Below are positions 53,205 through 61,727 of a stretch of DNA of 64,000 nt, piece by piece. The translations under genes were made by a program, and so were the position numbers. The stretch covers positions 1,240,001 through 1,304,000 of the forward strand of contig NZ_AP019827.1 of NCBI RefSeq assembly GCF_008327825.1, read 5' to 3'. The stretch comes from Leptotrichia shahii. Lineage in GTDB: Bacteria; Fusobacteriota; Fusobacteriia; Fusobacteriales; Leptotrichiaceae. The notes below the pieces were generated by a model. The model saw only the letters and a list, made by a program, of their open reading frames with translations, did not search any database and had not been told where the DNA came from. How positions within the stretch are numbered: the first letter of the stretch is position 1; each line of letters opens with the position of its first letter.

Positions 53205-55145
53205 TTATTTTTTAAATTCTTTATAAATTTTATTTTTATCTCTTACTGTAACTCCATTACTTGTCTCAATTATCTTAAAACTTTCTGGGTCTGCACCTTT
53301 AATTTCCCGATCTTCAATATACACTTTATTCTTATCTTTTGCATAACCAAACATTAATTGTACAAATGATGAAGTATCAGCCCCTTTTACTTTGGCGAAA
53401 ACTTTATTTGGATTCAATTCATCTAATCTAAATGCGTCAAAATAATAAACCCCATTTTTATCTTGAAAATAACCCATAGACTCAGATTCATACGAATTAT
53501 CAGCATTAGAATATTTAAAAGAATTTGCATCAAAATTTAAAGCAACTATTTCATATACTTCTTTACCAGCTTTATTTTTTAACACATAAACTTTATCTTT
53601 AGTTTTTAAGAAAAAAATAATATCTTCATTATTTTTAAAGTCACGACCCACAAATTCAAATCCATCTGGATTTATACCTTTCATTTTATTTCCATAATAA
53701 TAAACATTGTTTTTATCTCTTGAAAATTCATCATTCAAAACCTCAAAACTATTTCTATCTGCACCTGCTATTTTTTTCAAGCCCATTTTATACAATTCAT
53801 TTTCGTAATACACGTTATTTTTATCACGAAAATAATTTCCCGAATAACTAAACGTTTCAAAAGTTTTAGAATCTACTTTAGGATTTTTTACAACAGCTGT
53901 TTTTACACTTTTTAGCTCACCAGTTTCTTCATCAAATACTGCAATAAGTTTATATATATTCTTATTATCATTTAAAAAATTGATTGGTAAATTTGGTCTA
54001 TTAACAAGTCTTGTAACTTTAAATCCAGCTGAACTTATATCATTTAATTTTCTTCCTGCGTAATAAACATTTTTCTTGTCATACGAAAAACCATTTTCTT
54101 CTCCAATAGTAAAACTGCTTTTATCCACATCCTGTAACTGCACAACATTATATCCTGCATAATAAACATTATTTTTGTCTTTAGAATAATCACTATTTTC
54201 CATTACTTCAAAAGTATCTTTATCAGCATTTTTTATTATTTTAAGATAACCAGCTTCCTTATACGGTGTCATCACGTATACATTTTTATCATCTTTTCCA
54301 TAAACAACCATACTTGGACTGCTTAAATAATTTTCTATTATTTCAAACTTTTCAGGATTTTTTATATTCACTTTTTCTCCCAAATAGTAGACTTCATTTC
54401 CATTTTTAACCAAATTACTATCCAAAACTTTAAAATCTTTTTCATTTATTTTCCCAAGATTTTTAACATCTCCAAAGTAATAATACAGGTTATTCTTATC
54501 TCTGGCATAATTTGTTTCAGGAATTCTTCTAAAAGTTTGAGGATCTGCATCTTTTATAATGTCTACTGCAGCATACACATTTTTATCATCCTTTGAATAC
54601 ATTCCATCCCCAATTATTTTAAATGTTTTTGGATTCGCACCTTTAATTTTTTCTCCTGAATAATAGACCGCATTTTTGTCTTTTGCATAACTATGGTCTG
54701 CTTCCAGAACTACAAATGAATTTACATCTGCATTTGAAATTTTGTCTGAATCATAATATACATTTTTATCATCCTTTGAATAAAATTCATTCAAAACTTT
54801 TATTGTTTTTGGATTTGCTCCATTTATTTTGTGAATCCATTCATTAATTGGTCTATAAACATTATTCTTATCTCTTGAATAATACTGTGGCAGCACTTCA
54901 AAAGTTTTACTGTCCACATCTTCAAACGATTTATTTCCTGAAAAATAAACATTTTTCCTATCCTTTGCATATTTATCATTCAGTATTTTAAACGTTCCTA
55001 AATCCACATTTTCAACTTTAAATTCTGAATCATCTTCTTCACTGTATTTGTAATAAACTGCATTATCCTTTTTCACATATTCTGCCATTCCTAAATTAAC
55101 TAAAATAAATACTCCAGCAATAATTTTAAAAAATTTACTTTTCAT
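53205..55145 (-). CDS. DKNYY-repeat secreted protein 1
   Basis: About 646 residues from the ATG of MKSKFF, which has GGAGGG upstream. Signal peptide with VLVNLGMAEYVKKDNAVYY at the cleavage region. The mature protein is a chain of roughly 15-20 DKNYY repeats: (K/R)DKNNVYY.G.K(I/M) followed by an acidic turn (A.A.PKTF..L or VD.KTF). The repeats alternate about every 25-45 residues, suggesting a long beta-solenoid or array of strands. Exported; a surface or outer-membrane-associated role is inferred. It is a tandem paralogue of the next gene. Confidence 0.82.
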   Translation of the reverse strand: MKSKFFKIIAGVFILVNLGMAEYVKKDNAVYYKYSEEDDSEFKVENVDLGTFKILNDKYAKDRKNVYFSGNKSFEDVDSKTFEVLPQYYSRDKNNVYRPINEWIHKINGANPKTIKVLNEFYSKDDKNVYYDSDKISNADVNSFVVLEADHSYAKDKNAVYYSGEKIKGANPKTFKIIGDGMYSKDDKNVYAAVDIIKDADPQTFRRIPETNYARDKNNLYYYFGDVKNLGKINEKDFKVLDSNLVKNGNEVYYLGEKVNIKNPEKFEIIENYLSSPSMVVYGKDDKNVYVMTPYKEAGYLKIIKNADKDTFEVMENSDYSKDKNNVYYAGYNVVQLQDVDKSSFTIGEENGFSYDKKNVYYAGRKLNDISSAGFKVTRLVNRPNLPINFLNDNKNIYKLIAVFDEETGELKSVKTAVVKNPKVDSKTFETFSYSGNYFRDKNNVYYENELYKMGLKKIAGADRNSFEVLNDEFSRDKNNVYYYGNKMKGINPDGFEFVGRDFKNNEDIIFFLKTKDKVYVLKNKAGKEVYEIVALNFDANSFKYSNADNSYESESMGYFQDKNGVYYFDAFRLDELNPNKVFAKVKGADTSSFVQLMFGYAKDKNKVYIEDREIKGADPESFKIIETSNGVTVRDKNKIYKEFKK

Positions 55146-55185
55146 AAAAAATCCCTCCAAATCCTTTTTTAAATAATTTATTCAA

Positions 55186-55286
55186 CAGACCTATTTGATA
55201 ACTTAATTTTTTTATTTCACGAGAGGGCAAAAACCCTTGCTTCAGAACATTTGTTTTATTAAATTCTAAGTTTTCAAACAAATCTA
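55186..55286 (+). repeat. repeat A copy between the DKNYY genes
   Basis: A 101-base element with CAGACCTATTTGATAAC at the left, altered core CGAGAGGGCAAAAACCCTTG, then the shared CTTCAGAACATTTGTTTTAT and terminal AAACAAATCTA. It lies between the two DKNYY paralogues. Confidence 0.7.
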
Positions 55287-55424
55287 AATAAACGCTTAAA
55301 AACATTTAAAACCCTTCAAAATTGAATTAGATAATTAAAAAGAATTTTAGCAGGATAATTATGATTTTCTAAATTCTTTTTTAAAGCAGTTTTACTAAAA
55401 TATAAATAAAATAATTTTTACTTG

Positions 55425-57620
55425 TCACTCACAATCATTTTTATAAACTCTATTTTTATCCTTAACTACAACTCCCTCATCTTCCAGTATGACAGTAAAA
55501 CTTGGCACATCCACCCCTTTAAATTCCTTATATTTACAATAAGCTCTATTCTTATCTTTGGAATATCCATATCCAAATGCTTTAAATGTTGGGATATCAG
55601 CCCCTTCTAGTTTAATAAAGGCATTCTGCACATCCTTTGCTTCCAAATTTAATAATTTTCCATAATCAAGATAATAAATCCCATTTTTATCTTTAAAATA
55701 ATTACTCGTATTTTTATTTGCTATATCAAATGAAGCACTGTCAAAATTTAAAGGTACTATCTCATAATCTCCTTCTCCAGTTTCATCTTTCCAAAAATAT
55801 ACACCATTTTTATTTTTTACAATATCTGAACCGACAAATTTAAATCCTTCTGAACTAATATTCTCAATTTGTTTTCCAAGATAATAGACATTTTTATTAT
55901 CCTTTGCAAAAAAATTATCCATTTCGACAAAGCTGTTCCTATCACTACCTTCGACCTTTTTCAGTTCCTTCTTATTCATATCATAATAAAAAACGTTGTT
56001 CTTATCTCTGTAATAACTCCCCGTGTATTCCTTAACAAGTTCAAAGCTCGGAGCATCGACTTTCACATTTGTTACATTAGACAATTTTATATTTTTCAAA
56101 TTATATCTTTCATCATCAAATCCATAAGTAAATTTATACAAATTCCTGCTGTCTGTCAAAAAAGCAATTTTTTCAGAATCTCCAGAATTAACAGTTAAAT
56201 CAATAATTTTAAATCCTTGTGGACTTATTCTGTCTAACTTTTTTCCATAAAAATAAATACTGTTCTTATCATGCGAAAAGCCATTTTCTCCAATAGTAAA
56301 ACTGTCTTTATCTACATTTTTCATTTGTACAACATCAGAATGTGTAAAATAAATATTGTTTTTATCTTTTGTATACATACTGTTTTTCATTACTTCAAAA
56401 GAATTTACATCTGCATTTTTTATTATTTTACTTGAATAAGTTTCATCAAATTTTGAAATTGCATATACATTTTTATCATCTTTTCCATAAATAAAATTTG
56501 GAAAGTTATAATATTTACTCAAAATTATTTCAAAAGTTTCTGGACTTTTTATATTCAATTTTTTCCCTTCTGCAAAAATTCTATTTCTATTTTTTACCAC
56601 GTCAATTCCATCAAAATATAAAATTTTAAGAGTTTTATTGTCAATTTTATCAATTTTTACTTCCCGATAATAAAGATTATTTTTATCCTTTGAATAATAC
56701 GTTGTTTTAGGAAGCCTTTCAAAAGTTTTTGAATCTGCCTCTTTTATTTTGCGTCCTCCAATAAAGACACTATTTTTATCTTTTGAATACATCTGAACAA
56801 GATCACTAGGCTCTAAAATAACTTCAAAAGATTTTGCATCAGCTCCTTTTATTTTTTCACCAAGAAAGTAAACATTATTTTTATCTTTTCCATAAGCTAC
56901 GTTTCCCTCTATGGCTTCAAAAGTAGCTACATCGACATTTTCCATCTTTTGTCCAAAATTCAAAAATACATTTTTATCATCCTTCAAATAAACCTGATCT
57001 AATATTTTTATCGTATCAGGATTCGCATCCTTTATTTTATCAGAGCCACTGTACACATTATTCTTGTCTTTTGCGTAATAATCAGGCATTATTATCTGAA
57101 ATGTACTTTTATCAACATCGTATATCGGTGTTCCAGCATAATAAATATTATACCTGTCCTTTGAATAACTTTCATCAATTGCTTCAAAACTGTCTAAATC
57201 CTGAACATATTCAACTTCAAAAAAACTTCCTCCAATATACAGTTTACCATTATTTCTAAAATACAAAAGTTTATTTTTATTTTTGTAAAGTTTGAAATCC
57301 TTTGGATTTATCTCCATTTTTTCATCATAATTATAAATATATTTTTTATCTTTCCCATTGACTTCCCCAATTACCTGAAAAGTCTTAACATCAGCATCTT
57401 CTAGCTTCTTGTCAATACAAAAAACATTTTTACTATCTTTCCCATAAATCTCATTTAATTTCACAAATGTCTTAAAATCTGCGTCTTCCACTTTTCTTTC
57501 ATCAGTCTGCGATATTTTATCCATATAGTAAACAGCATCATCTTTTTTTATATACTCAGCCATTCCCAAATTTGCCAAAAGAAAGACAAGCACAACAATT
57601 TTAGAAAACTTATTTACCAT
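55425..57620 (-). CDS. DKNYY-repeat secreted protein 2
   Basis: A 731-residue paralogue of the gene downstream. It shares the signal peptide end (LLANLGMAEYIKKDDAVYY), the repeated YxKDKNNVYY.GxKI units and the ending VVVKDKNRVYK. About 20 repeats can be followed along the chain, with variants such as RNRIFAEGKK where the YY is lost. GGAGGG precedes the ATG. The two genes are separated by repeat A and another about 100 bases, so they may be transcribed together or singly. Confidence 0.82.
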   Translation of the reverse strand: MVNKFSKIVVLVFLLANLGMAEYIKKDDAVYYMDKISQTDERKVEDADFKTFVKLNEIYGKDSKNVFCIDKKLEDADVKTFQVIGEVNGKDKKYIYNYDEKMEINPKDFKLYKNKNKLLYFRNNGKLYIGGSFFEVEYVQDLDSFEAIDESYSKDRYNIYYAGTPIYDVDKSTFQIIMPDYYAKDKNNVYSGSDKIKDANPDTIKILDQVYLKDDKNVFLNFGQKMENVDVATFEAIEGNVAYGKDKNNVYFLGEKIKGADAKSFEVILEPSDLVQMYSKDKNSVFIGGRKIKEADSKTFERLPKTTYYSKDKNNLYYREVKIDKIDNKTLKILYFDGIDVVKNRNRIFAEGKKLNIKSPETFEIILSKYYNFPNFIYGKDDKNVYAISKFDETYSSKIIKNADVNSFEVMKNSMYTKDKNNIYFTHSDVVQMKNVDKDSFTIGENGFSHDKNSIYFYGKKLDRISPQGFKIIDLTVNSGDSEKIAFLTDSRNLYKFTYGFDDERYNLKNIKLSNVTNVKVDAPSFELVKEYTGSYYRDKNNVFYYDMNKKELKKVEGSDRNSFVEMDNFFAKDNKNVYYLGKQIENISSEGFKFVGSDIVKNKNGVYFWKDETGEGDYEIVPLNFDSASFDIANKNTSNYFKDKNGIYYLDYGKLLNLEAKDVQNAFIKLEGADIPTFKAFGYGYSKDKNRAYCKYKEFKGVDVPSFTVILEDEGVVVKDKNRVYKNDCE

Positions 57621-57652
57621 AAATTCCCTCCAGAATAAAAATTTTACTTCTT

Positions 57653-57994
57653 CTATTTTAATTTGACTGGCAATTTTTCCCCACCTAAAATGTGATAATG
57701 AATATGGTAAACTTCCTGCCCCCCATTATCCCCGATGTTAGTTATAACCCTATATCCATCTTTATCTAATTCCAAAATTCTAGCCACTTTTGCCACAGTC
57801 AGCTGTAACTTACCAAGCAGTAAAGCATCTTCCTCAGTTGCCGCATCCAAATTTTTAATTTCTTTTTTTGGAATTACAAGCACGTGAACTTTTGCCGCTG
57901 GATTTATATCATGAAAAGCTAAGAATTCTTCATCTTCATATACAATATTTGCAGGTATTTCCTTATCTATTATCTTTTTAAAAATTGTTGACAT
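57653..57994 (-). CDS. HIT family (HinT-like) protein
   Basis: About 113 residues from the ATG of MSTIFKK, with GGGAGTG upstream. The histidine triad is HIHYH near the C-terminus and the N-terminal CIF-like motif is STIFKKIIDKEIPANIVYED. Typical Hint purine nucleoside phosphoramidase (AMP-lysine/AMP-NH2 hydrolase). Cytosolic. It is 32 bases upstream of the DKNYY 2 gene on the same strand but functionally unrelated. Confidence 0.92.
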   Translation of the reverse strand: MSTIFKKIIDKEIPANIVYEDEEFLAFHDINPAAKVHVLVIPKKEIKNLDAATEEDALLLGKLQLTVAKVARILELDKDGYRVITNIGDNGGQEVYHIHYHILGGEKLPVKLK

Positions 57995-58025
57995 AAAAAT
58001 CACTCCCTTATTTTATTTTTCAATA

Positions 58026-58135
58026 TAGATATATTCAAAAACTCATTTTTTTATTTTAACAAGGGGTCAATACCCCTTGCTTTATAATAATATTTGTTTT
58101 GTTTTATTAACTTCTAATAATTTCTGAATAAGCCT
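58026..58135 (+). repeat. repeat A copy between HIT and rpiB
   Basis: Core CAAGGGGTCAATACCCCTTG at 58060-58079, right arm TATTTGTTTTGTTTTATTAA and ends TAGATATATTC and GAATAAGCCTA. The termini are diverged but still inverted. Confidence 0.65.
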
Positions 58136-58188
58136 AATAAATATTTAGTAATCAATTTTAATTAGAATTTTTTAAGATATTTTTTTTA

Positions 58189-58617
58189 TTACAATTCTAT
58201 TTTTCCAACTCTTTTAGCATGTCTGCCACCTTCAAACTCTGTATTTACAAATGCTTCAACACAAGCCATCCCTAAATTTTCACCTAGGACTCTTGCTCCT
58301 AATGCTATAATATTTGCATCATTATGAAGCCTTGCAAGTTTTGCCGTGTATTCGTTGTGACAAAGAGCGGCACGAATTCCTTTTATTTTATTTGCAGCAA
58401 TAGAAATTCCAATTCCAGTTCCGCAAATTAAGATTCCAAAATTCACTTCCCCGTCTAGAATTTTCTGGCTAACTTCCTTAGCAATATCAGGATAATCAAC
58501 CGAATCCAGCGTATTAGTTCCCACATTCACAATTTCATATCCCTTGCTTCTAAGTTCCTGCATAATTTTATTCTTAAATTCCACTCCTGCATGATCATTT
58601 CCAATTGCTATCTTCAT
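58189..58617 (-). CDS. rpiB: ribose-5-phosphate isomerase B
   Basis: A 142-residue RpiB/LacAB-type isomerase: IAIGNDHAGVEFK at the N-terminus, ICGTGIGISIAANK with the catalytic cysteine near residue 66, and the AALCHNEYTAKLARLHNDAN block. It interconverts ribose 5-phosphate and ribulose 5-phosphate. LacA/B is less likely in a lone gene. Between intergenic repeats on both sides. Confidence 0.94.
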   Translation of the reverse strand: MKIAIGNDHAGVEFKNKIMQELRSKGYEIVNVGTNTLDSVDYPDIAKEVSQKILDGEVNFGILICGTGIGISIAANKIKGIRAALCHNEYTAKLARLHNDANIIALGARVLGENLGMACVEAFVNTEFEGGRHAKRVGKIEL

Positions 58618-58659
58618 TTATAAAGCCTCTTTTCTTCTTAATAATAAATTATTTAATAA

Positions 58660-58857
58660 TTTTATCTATTTTTTATTTGACAACGGGGCAAAACCCTCGC
58701 TTCAGAACATTTATTTTATTAAATTCTAAATGTACTCGAACTCATTTAAAACTGAACTATTAAAAATTATATAAATTTAGGGTCTAAGTAAAATAGTCAT
58801 AGTTTTTGAGTTTGGTTTTAAATTAATTTTACTATATATAGTTTATGAACAAGTCTA
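58660..58857 (+). repeat. repeat A copy interrupted by repeat C
   Basis: Left part with core CAACGGGGCAAAACCCTCG and CTTCAGAACATTTATTTTAT; right end TATAGTTTATGAACAAGTCTA. Comparison with the copy at 8788 shows the C element sits at the GTATAG position of the right arm. About 95 bases of A remain around 104 bases of C. Confidence 0.7.
58733..58836 (+). repeat. repeat C copy 4, nested in repeat A
   Basis: A 104-base element from TACTCGAACTCATTTAAAAC to ATTTTACTATA. Both flanks are recognisable repeat A. Confidence 0.78.
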
Positions 58858-59062
58858 CTTTTAGCAAATTCATTTCCAAATATTTAGCATTTTTTCCCTA
58901 AATTTTATAAAATAAATTCTCACTGTATAAACTATGATTATTCTATAAACTAATTTTTTTGATAAAAATAATAAAAATAAATTTCCTTTACTGTAAATTT
59001 TTAACAGCAAATTCTATTTTACAAAACTTTAATTACGACAGTAATATAAATATTTAAAATAA
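58858..59062. other. intergenic, no further feature seen
   Basis: AT-rich DNA after the A/C composite and before the thioesterase stop. No open frame, and no terminator I would trust. Confidence 0.4.
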
Positions 59063-59470
59063 TTATTTAATAAGTTTTTCCAGCAATTCATTTGAAATTC
59101 TTTTCAATTTACCATTTTCATCAACAAAAACATTTACAGTTTCAGCCTTTGCCTTTAAAATTCCATCTGAATTGTGAATTTCATAAGAAAATCTGATTTT
59201 AATATTGTTTATTTCCTCAATTTTTACAGAAATTTCAATTTCCTCATCATACTTTGCCGAATTAATATATTCAATATTCAGTGTCTTTACTGGCAAAATA
59301 AATCCCATATCCTCCATATTCTTATACGGAAAAATATCCCTAAAATACTCAGTTCGTGCCATTTCCATCCATTTTAAATAATTTGAATGATACACAACTC
59401 CCATTTTATCAGTATCATAATAATAAACTCTAAGTTTAAAGATCTTCCTTTTCAAATCAGAAGTTTTCAT
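59063..59470 (-). CDS. acyl-CoA thioesterase, YbgC-like hotdog fold
   Basis: A 135-residue single hotdog domain. The 4HBT signature YYYDTDKMGVVYHSNYLKWMEMARTE is clear, with the catalytic Asp in DTDKMG. It hydrolyses acyl-CoA/acyl-ACP thioesters; Tol-Pal linked YbgC is the closest named type but no tol genes are present here. It lies 55 bases downstream of the KH protein gene on the same strand. Confidence 0.86.
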   Translation of the reverse strand: MKTSDLKRKIFKLRVYYYDTDKMGVVYHSNYLKWMEMARTEYFRDIFPYKNMEDMGFILPVKTLNIEYINSAKYDEEIEISVKIEEINNIKIRFSYEIHNSDGILKAKAETVNVFVDENGKLKRISNELLEKLIK

Positions 59471-59525
59471 AAATCCGCTCCTTGATTAACATAAAATCTA
59501 GTAAAATACCATAATTCTATTTTAT

Positions 59526-59768
59526 CTACATTTCTTTAACTTCAATTTTTACACTTTTTCTATCTTTTTTTGCAACCGAAGACATAAGAACTCTAAGTGC
59601 TGTAATAATCCTTCCATTTTTCCCAATCACTTTCCCCATATCGTCCTTTGTCACATTAATCGTAATATCTACAAATTTCCCTTTTTCATTGCTTTCAATT
59701 GTATAACTTTCAGTCGAATCTAATAAATTCTCAATCCAAAAATCTACAGTTTCAAAATATTTACTCAT
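59526..59768 (-). CDS. khpA: KH-domain RNA-binding protein (KhpA-like)
   Basis: An 80-residue protein consisting of one KH domain. The GxxG loop is GKNG in MGKVIGKNGRIITALRVL, as in KhpA. KhpA with KhpB binds small RNAs and mRNAs in Gram-positive bacteria and fusobacteria. In many genomes it sits beside rpsP/rimM; here it is next to a thioesterase instead. Full length. Confidence 0.9.
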   Translation of the reverse strand: MSKYFETVDFWIENLLDSTESYTIESNEKGKFVDITINVTKDDMGKVIGKNGRIITALRVLMSSVAKKDRKSVKIEVKEM

Positions 59769-59859
59769 TTATTTTTTCCCTCCATTTTTATCCCAATTTT
59801 ATTTTCTTACAGTTATTATACCATATTTTCAATATTCTTATCAAATTTTGTTTTTAATT

Positions 59860-59980
59860 TAACACTAAACACCATTTTAAAAATAGAAATTATATTTTAT
59901 ATTATTTGCTAACAAGTGGGCTTGATCTCTTACAAAGAAATTTATAATTAGTCTGCTATTTAAAAATAGAAAATAGCATA
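59860..59980 (-). repeat. repeat B copy near the second ttcA paralogue
   Basis: A 121-base reverse-orientation B: TAACACTAAACACCATTTTA at one end, AGAAATTATATTTTAT inside, core CAAGTGGGCTTGATCTCTTA and AAATAGCATA at the other end. More diverged than the other full copies. Confidence 0.6.
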
Positions 59981-59998
59981 AATACGGAAAAAATTTAT

Positions 59999-60116
59999 TA
60001 GACCTTTTACCTTTTCGTTAGCTATACGAACTCAGAATCTAATAAAATAAATATCCTGAAGCAAGGGGTCTTGACCCCTTGTATAGATAAAAAAACTTAG
60101 GTTATCGAACATATCT
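59999..60116 (-). repeat. repeat A copy upstream of the second ttcA paralogue
   Basis: A reverse-orientation A of about 118 bases: TAGACCTTTTACCTTTTCG at one end, perfect core CAAGGGGTCTTGACCCCTTG at 60062-60081 and GTTATCGAACATATCT at the other. It follows repeat B by under 20 bases. Confidence 0.72.
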
Positions 60117-60173
60117 ATTTATCAATTCAATATTTTAACAATGGTAAAACAAAAAAATATAATTTTACTATAG

Positions 60174-60202
60174 TTGATTGGAGTATTTTTTTATGTTATA
60201 AT
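60174..60202 (+). promoter_or_regulatory. promoter of the ttcA2-DUF4911 unit
   Basis: TTGATT (60174-60179), 17-base spacer ending in TGT, TATAAT (60197-60202): a near-consensus extended -10 promoter about 55 bases before the start codon. Confidence 0.78.
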
Positions 60203-60257
60203 ATTTTTTGATTACCTAAATCAAGGATAATATGAACTTTAAAAGGAGTTGCAAATA

Positions 60258-61181
60258 ATGAATTCAGAAAATAATCTCGATGATAAAAATACAATAAATA
60301 ATAAAATAAATACTGACAGAATTGCCTCTACTTCCCTTGGAAGTGCAGTTTGTGAAACAATTCTACCATCTGTTCCACTCCAGCCGTTAGAAACTATTGA
60401 AAAAAGTATTCAGAAAAAATACCGTTCAGCACTTTGGACACCATTTGTACGAGCTTTAAAGGAATTTGAGATGGTAAAGGATGGAGATAGAATCGCAGTG
60501 GCTATTTCTGGAGGAAAAGACAGCCTTTTACTGTCAAAATTATTTCAGGAATTGAAAAGAGCCAGCAGAACTAATTTTGAAGTTGTATTTATTTCAATGA
60601 ATCCAGGCTTTAATGCTGCAAATTTGAATAATTTAAAAAAAAATTTGGAACATCTGAATATTCCATGTGAAATTTATGATGATAACATTTTTGAAGTTGC
60701 CGAAAAAATTGCAAAAGACTACCCCTGCTACATGTGTGCTAAAATGCGACGTGGCAGCCTTTACACAAAAGCAACTTCACTTGGCTGCAATAAACTCGCT
60801 CTTGGGCATCATTTTGACGATGTTATCGAAACTACTCTAATGAGTATATTTTATATGGGAAAATTTGAAACAATGCTTCCAAAATTAAAGTCCGATAATT
60901 ATGACATAGAATTAATCCGTCCATTGTTCTATGTCGAAGAAAAAGCAATTATAAAATGGGTTCGAAATAATGGAATCTTGCCGATGAACTGCGGCTGTAC
61001 AGTAGCTGCTGAAAAGACTTCAAGCAAACGCCGTGAAACCAAAGATTTAATTACACAGCTTGTAAAAAACAATCCAGATATAAAAAAACGAATAATTCAA
61101 TCAACACAGAATGTGAATTTGGAAAAAATATTAGGCTGGAAAGATTCAAACGGAAAATACTCGTATTTGGACAAATTTTAA
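60258..61181 (+). CDS. TtcA-family tRNA 2-thiolation protein (copy 2)
   Basis: About 307 residues from the ATG of MNSENN; AAAGGAGTTG lies at ideal distance, and an earlier in-frame TTG is within that site. PP-loop SGGKDS at about 90-95, CxxC in PCYMC, GHHFDD, and the C-terminal CGC are all intact, so both paralogues in the window look active. It has about 30 additional N-terminal residues over copy 1, rich in Asn/Asp/Lys. It is followed after 18 bases by the DUF4911 gene. Confidence 0.83.
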   Translation: MNSENNLDDKNTINNKINTDRIASTSLGSAVCETILPSVPLQPLETIEKSIQKKYRSALWTPFVRALKEFEMVKDGDRIAVAISGGKDSLLLSKLFQELKRASRTNFEVVFISMNPGFNAANLNNLKKNLEHLNIPCEIYDDNIFEVAEKIAKDYPCYMCAKMRRGSLYTKATSLGCNKLALGHHFDDVIETTLMSIFYMGKFETMLPKLKSDNYDIELIRPLFYVEEKAIIKWVRNNGILPMNCGCTVAAEKTSSKRRETKDLITQLVKNNPDIKKRIIQSTQNVNLEKILGWKDSNGKYSYLDKF

Positions 61182-61199
61182 AGAGAAAGGCTGAAAAAT

Positions 61200-61460
61200 A
61201 TGGAAAATAATGAAAAAGAAATGAAAAGCTGGGAATACATCATTCAAACAAAAAAAGAACATATTGACTTTATTAATAAAATCATAGAAGCATACGATGG
61301 CTTAGGAAATGTGAGAACACTTGATAACCAGAATGGTTTAATAAAAATTCTTACAAATTCATATCTTTTAGATGATATGGATAAAGCGATTGAAACGTTA
61401 AAACAAAAAAATATCGAAATGGAAGTATTAGAAAAAAGAGAATGGCTTGGAGTATTATAA
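61200..61460 (+). CDS. DUF4911 protein
   Basis: An 86-residue acidic protein: WEYIIQTKKEHIDFINKIIEAYDG, GNVRTLDNQNGLIKI and a terminal EKREWLGVL. This is the DUF4911 pattern, a small ferredoxin-like-fold domain of unknown function in anaerobes. It is the second gene of the unit with the TtcA-like enzyme, so a helper role in tRNA thiolation is possible but unproven. Confidence 0.7.
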   Translation: MENNEKEMKSWEYIIQTKKEHIDFINKIIEAYDGLGNVRTLDNQNGLIKILTNSYLLDDMDKAIETLKQKNIEMEVLEKREWLGVL

Positions 61461-61480
61461 TTCCAAGCCTTTTATAATTT
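61443..61480 (+). terminator. terminator overlapping the end of the DUF4911 gene
   Basis: GGCTTGGA (61444-61451) pairs with TCCAAGCC (61462-61469) and is followed by TTTTATAATTT. The left arm encodes the last residues of the protein. Confidence 0.8.
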
Positions 61481-61521
61481 AAATATAATAAACAAAAAAT
61501 AGCTTATGAACTAAGATTAAT

Positions 61522-61725
61522 TTATTTACACTTTTTTTCCTTTTTATCTTCTACATTTTTATTATCAGCCTCTGATTCAATTCCAGAAACTGACTTTTTA
61601 AATTCCCGAATCATTTTTCCTATGGCTTCTCCCAGTTCAGGCAGTCTTTTAGGTCCAAAAATAAGTAATGCACCAAGTATCAGAACTATTAGTCCTGGTG
61701 CTCCTATATCTCGAAAAATTCCCAT
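61522..61725 (-). CDS. tatA: Sec-independent translocase TatA
   Basis: A 67-residue protein: one N-terminal helix (GAPGLIVLILGALLIFGP), the hinge FGPKRLPELG, an amphipathic helix and a charged tail ending KKCK. This is the standard TatA/E form; a separate TatB is not seen, so it is a minimal TatAC system. Three bases after tatC. Confidence 0.93.
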   Translation of the reverse strand: MGIFRDIGAPGLIVLILGALLIFGPKRLPELGEAIGKMIREFKKSVSGIESEADNKNVEDKKEKKCK

Positions 61726-61727
61726 TT

